This document shows, piece by piece, positions 57,453 to 64,000 of a DNA stretch of 64,000 nt. The notes under the pieces are model-generated. The model did not search any database and was not told the DNA's origin. It was given only the letters and a program-made list of their open reading frames with translations. The DNA comes from Charina bottae (taxonomy: Eukaryota; Chordata; Lepidosauria; Squamata; Charinaidae). The translations under genes were made by a program, and so were the position numbers. Position 1 is the stretch's first letter; each line of letters begins with the position of its first letter. The stretch lies in assembly GCA_023362775.1 (NCBI GenBank), contig JALMGJ010000020.1, forward strand, positions 7,071,501 through 7,135,500. Direction: 5' to 3'.

Positions 57453-58575
57453 TAATATAGTATTTAAAGGTTATCAGCATGCTTTTTGGCAACTTACTCT
57501 GCTTAAGCACTTGCTTTTAAAGCTTGTTGGTGTTCTGATGGTTCTGTAGCCTCTGAAATGTCATCTTTTATAAGCGACTGCAATGAGATATAATCAAACT
57601 TGTAACCTGTCTTTATCAGCAGCTAGAAGAGGCAGACCAAAGTAATTATAAACAATGTATCCGACGTCTGGGATAATGAACTGGACAGTCCTATACTTTT
57701 TAAATCAACAGTAGGTCACTCAGAATAAGTGAGAGCTGTCCTTTTATCTAAAATTGACTTCTTGTTTTGGTGCAATCGTAATTCCATCCATCCATTCACT
57801 GGAGCAACGCAGAATAAAGGAATTTTAAAAACCACCTTTTACACAGTCCTGTTTTTCTCTTCCCTCTTGTGCATACATCATACAGAAATGATAGAAAAAC
57901 CATATGCTTTATTTCTTTTATTTGAATAAAATCATCCTTTATCAAAAGGCAGTTGGACCAATCTAGAATTAGATGCAGGCCGGATGCCTGGCAGAGCCAG
58001 GCTTCCTCCCCACTTTGCGCCATGGGAGTCTTCTGATCTCAGGTGCAGGTAGGCAGGACCTTGACTGCTGCTCTTGACTGCTTGAAAAAGCTAAACAGAA
58101 TCAGACCCCAGAGCTGCAGGCTACACCTGGAAGTTGCAAAAAATGTCCCAGAAGGCAGTGGTGAAAAACCATTTTTGTGTTGTTGCCAAGAAAACTCATG
58201 GTCACAGAGTATGATTCAACAGAGCCTTTACTTGGTACAACAAAACTTTTTATCCAGTTTTATGGGACATGTCAGAAAATGTTTAATGGTTGTAACCCCC
58301 CACCTTGATTGAGGATGTCGTTTGGGAATTACAGGTAGAATGTTAATTCCAGGTTTTTCAATTTATCCTATTTTCACATTTTGATCTTAAGTGATCAGGA
58401 TTTTCAACATGCTTTTGCAATCATGGCTATTAAGGATACATGTGTTCTATTTGGCTATATCCTAAGTATGTCAAATTTGTCGGCATATGAAGGGTTATGG
58501 AAAACTCCTATAAGAGGTGGAGTCAAAAGGATTTTCAGGCAGCACTGAAAGGATAGATCTACTTATATTTGTCAA
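57453..58575. other. Unique sequence, no recognised gene
   Basis: Nothing distinctive seen. Confidence 0.5.
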
Positions 58576-58591
58576 TTGTAATACTGGATTA

Positions 58592-59800
58592 ACTACCAGA
58601 AGTGCAAGCTGGGTTTCAAAGAGGCAGAGGAACTAGAGATCAGATTGCCAACATTCGCTGGATCATGGAAAAAGCAAGAGACTTCCAGAAAAACATCTAC
58701 TTCTGCTTCATTGACTACACTAAAGCCTTTGATTGTGTGGATCACAACAAACTGTGGCAAATTCTTAAAGAAATGGGAGTACCAGGCCACCTTACCTGTC
58801 TCCTGAGAAACCTGTATGCGGGTCAAGAAGCAACAGTTAGAACCGGACATGGAACAACCGATTGGTTCAAAATTGGGAAAGGAGTATGACAAGGCTGCAT
58901 ATTATCACCCTGCTTATTTAACTTATATGCAGAGTACATCATGAGAAATGCCGGACTGGATGAATCACAAGCCAGAGTTAAGATTGCCGGGAGAAATATC
59001 AACCACCTCAGATATGCAGACGATACCACCCTAATGGCAGAAAGTGAAGAGGAACTAAAGAGCCTCTTGATGAGGGTGAAAGAGGAGAGTGCAAAAGCTG
59101 GCTTGAAACTCAACATTAAAAAAACCCAGATCATGGCATCTGGTCCCATCACTTCCTGGCAAATAGAAGGGGAAGAAATGGAAGCAGTGACAGATTTTAT
59201 TTTCTTGGGCTCCAAGATCACCGCAGACGGTGACTGCAGCCATGAAATTAAAAGACGCTTGCTCCTTGGGAGGAAAGCTATGGCAAACCTAGACAGCATA
59301 TTAAAAAGCAGAGACATCACCTTGCCGACAAAGGTCCGTATAATTAAATCTATGGTTTTCCCAGTAGTAATGTATGGCTGTGAGAGTTGGACCATAAGGA
59401 AGGCTGAGCACCGAAGAATTGATGCTTTCGAACTGTGGTGCTGGAGAAGACTCTTGAGAGTCCCTTGGACTGCAAGGAGGTCAAATTAGTCAATCCTAAA
59501 GGAAATCAACCCTGACTGCTCATTGGAAGGACAGATACTGAAGCTGAAGCTCAAATACTTTGGCTACCTAATGCGAAGAGACGACTCACTGGAAAAGACC
59601 CTGATGCTGGGAAAGACAGAAGGCAAAAGGAGAAGGGGACGGCAGAGGATGAGATGGTTAGATAGCATCACCGATGTAATGAACATGAATTTGAGTAAAC
59701 TCCGGGAGACAGTGGAGGACAGGAAGGCCTGGTGTGCTATGGTCCATGAGGTCACGAAGAGTCGGACACGACTAAATGACTGAACAACAACAACAACAAC
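58592..59800 (+). pseudogene. BovB (RTE) LINE, RT to 3' end, two stop codons
   Basis: Encodes the reverse transcriptase from QAGFQRGRGTRDQI, FIDYTKAFDCVD, then LRYADDTTLMAE (catalytic YADD) to the terminal VTKSRTRLND. Two stops interrupt an otherwise continuous frame: TGA at 58887-58889, where RT has Arg (CGA to TGA), and TAG at 59487-59489, where the other copy here has Gln (CAG to TAG). Both are C-to-T changes. It ends in (CAA)n. The target duplication aatactggatta is perfect over 12 bp (58580-58591, 59801-59812). 5'-truncated; RT and endonuclease N-terminal parts are absent. Confidence 0.95.
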
Positions 59801-60096
59801 AATACTGGATTACTGATACTGTCAGTATTTTGTAAACTTTGAACAGGCTCTTTTTGAGAGACAGGTTAAGAAGAGTCTTAAATTCCTGGAGATATTATAG
59901 CTACACCACCTATATTTATCTAATTATCTATATGTGTGCAGGCAAACATACATTTCTCCTTTGTTCCAGTTACTCATCATACGTGGGTTTTATGGTTACT
60001 GCTGTGTTAAACTATGTTGTTTCACAGTACTTGATATGCATTGTGATTAATGCTACTCCCTTACACTTAATAAACAAAAAATGTTTATTTTTAATC

Positions 60097-60218
60097 CCAA
60101 CAGATGTGAGAAAGGTATTTGTAATGCATATCTCTGTAGGGCTGGGGGTTGGGGGGTCTCTCCAGAGCGCTAGACCTACAGAGATATGCATTACAATTAC
60201 CTTTCTCACATCTGTTGG
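60097..60218. repeat. Long hairpin, 44-bp arms
   Basis: Arms 60097-60140 and 60175-60218 (ccaacagatgtgagaaaggt ...) match at 43 of 44 positions, with a 34-nt G/T-rich loop. It is probably a foldback element, or a transcribed hairpin. Confidence 0.85.
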
Positions 60219-60306
60219 ATCTGTAGACTGAGGAATTTGGGGAGTGGAGGCAACTTCAGTCACTTCCCTGCTCAACATATGAAAGAGCTGTTCATGAAAA
60301 CATTCC

Positions 60307-60315
<9 letters not shown>

Positions 60316-60353
<38 letters not shown>
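60316..60353. repeat. (AT)n microsatellite
   Basis: About 19 AT units. Confidence 0.95.
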
Positions 60354-60355
<2 letters not shown>

Positions 60356-60436
60356 AACAAAACAATATTTATTATTAAAGAAAAATACATTTTTTTAAAA
60401 AAATTAAAGTACAAACTAAAAATATGAACTAAAAAG

Positions 60437-61172
60437 TGTTGGAAGGATTCAAGCACCACCACCCCTCTTTCAAACTGCCATTTTCGAATCGTGTCTCCTC
60501 CCGATAGACGCTTCCCACCAAAACCACTTCCCCAAAATCAGGTAAGAAGCTGGAAACCCCAGAGCAAAGGACCAAGACTAAGATTAGAATAAGAAGGGAA
60601 ACGACACAAATATAAAGGATCATAATAGAATAATAGGATGACCCATAAAACACCTCCCAACAACTTAATCAAATTCCCCCGCAAGCTGATCAGGCCAGGA
60701 AGCTGGAAAGACAAAGGGCAGGAAGCCTATACCTTAACACAAGAAAAGGAGAAGGGGCTTCCCCATAGAATAACAATAATCTAAAACCAACAGGCAAAAG
60801 CCACAGCCCGGCAGATAGCTTAATTGAACAAAGGGCAAGGAAACCACAGAACAATAGGGGGCACAACCACAAGAATGCCTCTGCTCTTTGATCAATTAGC
60901 GCTCTCGTAGAATTCTTAGAAAAACTCTTCCAGGAACCGATTAAGCACGATCCAGCTAAAACTTTGTCTTTTCGCGCTCCTTTTTTCTAACAAAGATCTA
61001 CGTCTCTATATAAGGGGCTGGTGGGGGAATACATGTGTGGCCACCTCTGACAACACGTTATTCTGTATTTCGTGCTCTCGGATCAATAAAGTAACCACCT
61101 CTGTTCAAGCAATTGCCTGCGTTTCTTCATTCCTGGCTCGGAACGGTCCTTTGGTAAGTTTTCCTTCCAACA
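60437..61172 (+). mobile_element. Solo LTR of an endogenous retrovirus-like element (family 3)
   Basis: Begins TGTTGGAAGGA and ends TCCTTCCAACA, an 11-bp terminal inverted repeat with TG/CA ends. The four bases aaag flank both sides (60433-60436, 61173-61176). Inside are a TATA box (ctatataagg, about 61008) and a polyadenylation signal (atcaataaag, about 61082), spaced as in a U3-R unit. There is no internal coding region or second LTR next to it, so it is a recombined solo LTR. Confidence 0.88.
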
Positions 61173-61176
61173 AAAG

Positions 61177-62170
61177 GAAAAGAAAAAGAAAAAAGAAAAA
61201 ATCTATCTTATATTTTATACTTATCAGTAGTCACTGGCTTACTAATGAATTCAGTATTATAATATGAACAATACAAGATATTATTGTAAGATATCACAAC
61301 TTCTCTGCCATAAGAACACATATTGCAGCATCCTTCGATTAGTAGAAAATACTGCCTTTTCCAAAACAGATAGATCATACATTTCTGACAACCATTCCTT
61401 GCCATCTGGAATAATATCACTTGTTCAATTTCTTAAGATAATTCTTTTAGCCACCTCCTCCATGCTCGATACCACATTCCTGTTAGTTCTCCCAAGCCTG
61501 AAGAAGCTGTGAGTTTCCAGAAGATGGCAGCAGGACCATAGGCCATCTGTTAGAGGCTCCCTTCCTTAAAGGTGCTCTATTGGGATTTTATGCAGTAAAA
61601 CACAATTGGAGGAGAAGCTGACATGCTTACGCCCTTTTAGATATTTTGAATGGCAGTGTGCTTTGCTTTGCTGAGTGGGGGCTTCCAAATGGGAGCCTTT
61701 AGCCTTGTCTGCTAGCATTGCTTCTCCATAGTTAAGTAGGAATGGAATTAATGTGGAAAATTCCAAGAAAAAAGTAATTACAGCATTGCATCATTCAGCA
61801 GTGCTCTTTCCTGTGGCCAAGGCTTTCCTAGTTCACCTGCTTCTTTTCTCCTCTTTTCTCATCAGTAAAGTGGTACTCTTGGGGAGGGGGAAGCAAAATG
61901 GGGGAGGGGGAAGCTCTAGGTAATGGTTTTGCTGAGAGCTCACCAGCAGCTCCTAGCTAGTGCCTATTTCTAAAATGGAGCAAAGGCAAAGCGAGAATTG
62001 CACTACACATCATTGTTGTTTTCAGATCAACAGTGAACTGAGGGTCTCATTGCAAAAAAGGTGGATGTGTTGGCAAGCAAGAGGGCAGGGTCAATTCCAG
62101 CCATTTGTTCTCTGACCAAACTTCCTTCTAACTGCATCACCACGAGAACTTGAGTTGATGACAGAAGGCA
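61177..62170. other. Unique sequence, no recognised gene
   Basis: Only a short direct repeat gggggagggggaagc (about 61882-61915). Confidence 0.45.
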
Positions 62171-62178
62171 ACTTAGAG

Positions 62179-62554
62179 CAGGGGTCCCCAACCTTTTTGG
62201 CACCAGGGACCGGTCGTGGAAGACAATTTTTTCACGGACCGGGGGGGCGGGCGGGGTTTGCAGGTGGGAGCCAATCGTGCGCACTGGGGGGGGTGTTTCC
62301 AGGTGGGAGCCAATCGCACGCGCTGGTGGGTGGGGTTTGCAGGCGGGAGCCAATAGCACGGACCGGGGGGGTTGTTGGTGGAAGCCAATCACGTGCACCG
62401 GGGGGTGGGATTTGCAGGTGGGAGCCAATCACGCACTCTGGGGGGCGGGGTTTGCAGGTGGAAGCCAATCGCACGTACCGGGGGCAGGGTTTGCAGGTGG
62501 GAGCCCCGCGGCCCACTTCCTAACACGCCGTGGCCCACAGGTTGGGGACCCCTG
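62179..62554. mobile_element. Non-autonomous hAT element, 376 bp, with CCAAT-bearing tandem units
   Basis: The terminal repeats are caggggtccccaacc and ggttggggacccctg. The target duplication acttagag / acttacag (62171-62178, 62555-62562) matches at 7 of 8. The interior is about six to seven imperfect units of about 40 bp, each with tttgcaggtgggagccaatc and a G-rich spacer. Confidence 0.88.
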
Positions 62555-62629
62555 ACTTACAGGATTCCCACCCTTCAGAAAGTTTAGTAGTTTCAATGGT
62601 AGTACTACTGCAAGCTTTCTAGCACTGTC

Positions 62630-63065
62630 AACTCATAGAGCTGGAAGGACCACTGAGGTCATCAAGTCCAAACAGTAGTTCAAATTCAAGCATCCCAGAA
62701 AGAGCAGACCCAATGAAAGGATGCCCACACAACATCTCTGGGTAACTGTTTCGACTCTCCATCTGTACATACTGTTAGGAGGTTTCTCCTAATAGGCTGC
62801 CTTCCTGTAGCTTAAATCCATTACTCCAGTTCCTGCACTTTGGAACAAGAGAGAAGACAACTTGATTTTCTCCTATGTGACATCCTTTCAGATATTTGAA
62901 ATCCTATTATACCTTCCCCCACCAGTACTATTTTTTAAAGCTAAAGACACCCAACTTCTTCAATCTCTGTTAATAGGATTTGCTTTCTAGTTTCTGATCA
63001 TCCTTGACATCCTCTTCTGAAGTGGTTCCAATGCCAACTAGGACTGGGTGTGCTCAAAAGACTGT
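62630..63065 (-). mobile_element. CR1 LINE 3' fragment
   Basis: On plus, catagagctggaaggaccactgaggtcatc, gttaggaggtttctcctaat and cctttcagatatttgaaatcc follow the order of a reverse-complemented CR1 3' end. Strongly diverged. Confidence 0.7.
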
Positions 63066-63268
63066 CAGTAAGACAGGATTTGTGACACAACAATAAATAA
63101 CAATTTCCACTTAGTGGAAACAGGATGACAGAACAAATCCATCAATAACGTCTTACAATCAAAGAGGCTACTAAAGACCTGTCTTCATGCCAGGACAGAA
63201 CTTGAGCCAGGAGACAAAATAACCAGCATATGTTGAAAATATGAGCATTACACTGCATCTTCCTACTT

Positions 63269-63538
63269 CAGAGCTTTCCAAACGGTGTGTCACGACACAA
63301 AAGTGTGTCGCCACACACAGTCTGGTGTGTCGCCACACAGCCCGGAAGCGCTGATCATCCTCAGCGCTTCCGGGTTTTCCTGTGGCGACACACCAGCGGC
63401 GGCGCGCAAAAGCCGAAAGCGGCAGCAGCGCTTCCAGGTTTTTGCGCGCTGCCGCAACGGCGGCACTTCTGGGTTTTCCCGCGGTGACACACCAATGGCG
63501 GTTGGTGTGTCGCCGCGGGAAAACTTTGGAAAGCCCTG
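63269..63538. mobile_element. Non-autonomous hAT element, 270 bp (GTGTGTC family)
   Basis: Ends cagagctttccaaac and tttggaaagccctg. The perfect 8-bp target duplication is tcctactt (63261-63268, 63539-63546). The interior carries several gtgtgtcgcc words and is GC-rich and partly palindromic. It is related to the copy at 51743 by its ends. Confidence 0.9.
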
Positions 63539-63614
63539 TCCTACTTGATAAAGATGGCAACTTTTAAGGAATAATTCAGATCTTGGAGAAAAATGAAACA
63601 ATAGAAGATATTAT

Positions 63615-63718
63615 ATGCAGTTCAGTGCTGAACTGTGGAGTCCCTGGTGCTCTCTGAACTTGGTTGTTTGCTTGCAGATGTTTCATTACCTGACTAGGTA
63701 ATATCATCAGTGCCAAAA
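63615..63718 (-). mobile_element. PLE terminal-repeat fragment
   Basis: On minus: the hammerhead core described separately, then gcaagcaaacaaccaagttc, then agagcaccagggactccacag. It corresponds to the fragment at 14520-14620 with moderate divergence. Confidence 0.65.
63670..63716 (-). ncRNA. Hammerhead-ribozyme-like motif in PLE terminal repeat
   Basis: On minus: CTGATGA (63704-63710, canonical), helix II TATTACC / GGTAAT around a short loop, then GAAAC with ATC immediately after (63677-63684). The cleavage triplet is AUC where the other copy has GUC. GCA before the core and TGC after it can pair as the base of helix I. Confidence 0.65.
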
Positions 63719-64000
63719 ATGAAACAATCAGTCTTCCTCTGACAGCTGAATCTTCCCAATCTCTACTTTTTTTATTCATGGGTCTGACTAGGAGGGAAAT
63801 TAAACTCAAGATGGAATAGATCAAGCATATACAAAAGTTTAAACTTTTAGTCATTTAACTTGATACCAAAAATAAACTGAAAGACCAAGGGTAGAAGTTG
63901 AACCCACTTCTGTTTCATTATTCACTTCACAGTAAGTCCAATCATATTTAAAGGAGGATGCAGTTCCTATTATTACCCTCAAAGGGAATGGCAGGAGGGA

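Overview
This is a vertebrate nuclear window, best read as a squamate reptile (lizard or snake). There are no operons or ribosome-binding sites. The sequence is a mosaic of squamate-typical repeats in AT-rich unique DNA: BovB LINEs, tRNA-derived SINEs that end in a BovB-like tail, an AT-rich LINE-1, L2/CR1 LINE remnants, Penelope-like (PLE) fragments, non-autonomous hAT transposons with 8-bp target duplications, several LTRs, and long tetra- and pentanucleotide microsatellites.

Layout. 1-9.5 kb: SINEs (one with an internal 102-bp unit present four times), an eroded LINE 3' part and an inverted pair of LTRs. 9.5-12.8 kb: an old L2-type LINE split by a 999-bp hAT element and an LTR. 14.5-23.6 kb: the most striking locus. 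An apparently full-length LINE-1 (about 16499-22364) has two uninterrupted ORFs and lies between two 1,275-bp direct repeats (15226-16500 and 22365-23639) that I read as identical. The repeated DNA itself contains a PLE fragment split by an unidentified retrocopy. 23.8-28 kb: a truncated BovB, a possible signal-peptide or membrane-anchor exon on the minus strand (25313-25387), and an internally deleted L1-like element. 30-39 kb: mostly unique sequence with a MITE, hairpins and a long (ATTC)n array.

39.6-41.05 kb is a CpG island with a (GCC)10 tract, a (GGGGCT) G-quadruplex tract, splice-donor-like sites on both strands and a CTCF-like motif. It is the only convincing promoter region. With the minus-strand exon at 25.3 kb it may form the 5' end of one gene transcribed leftwards; that is inference.

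41-64 kb: more SINEs, a 265-bp TTTTA array, LTRs (one complete solo LTR at 60437-61172), a 1.2-kb BovB copy with two stop codons, paired hAT elements, a CR1 fragment, and palindromic or ribozyme-bearing PLE remnants.

The only long intact coding sequences are those of the LINE-1. I see no complete host gene. The best candidates for something worth following are the L1 with its kilobase-scale flanking duplication, hammerhead-ribozyme cores in the PLE remnants, and internal modules shared between DNA-transposon families with different ends.
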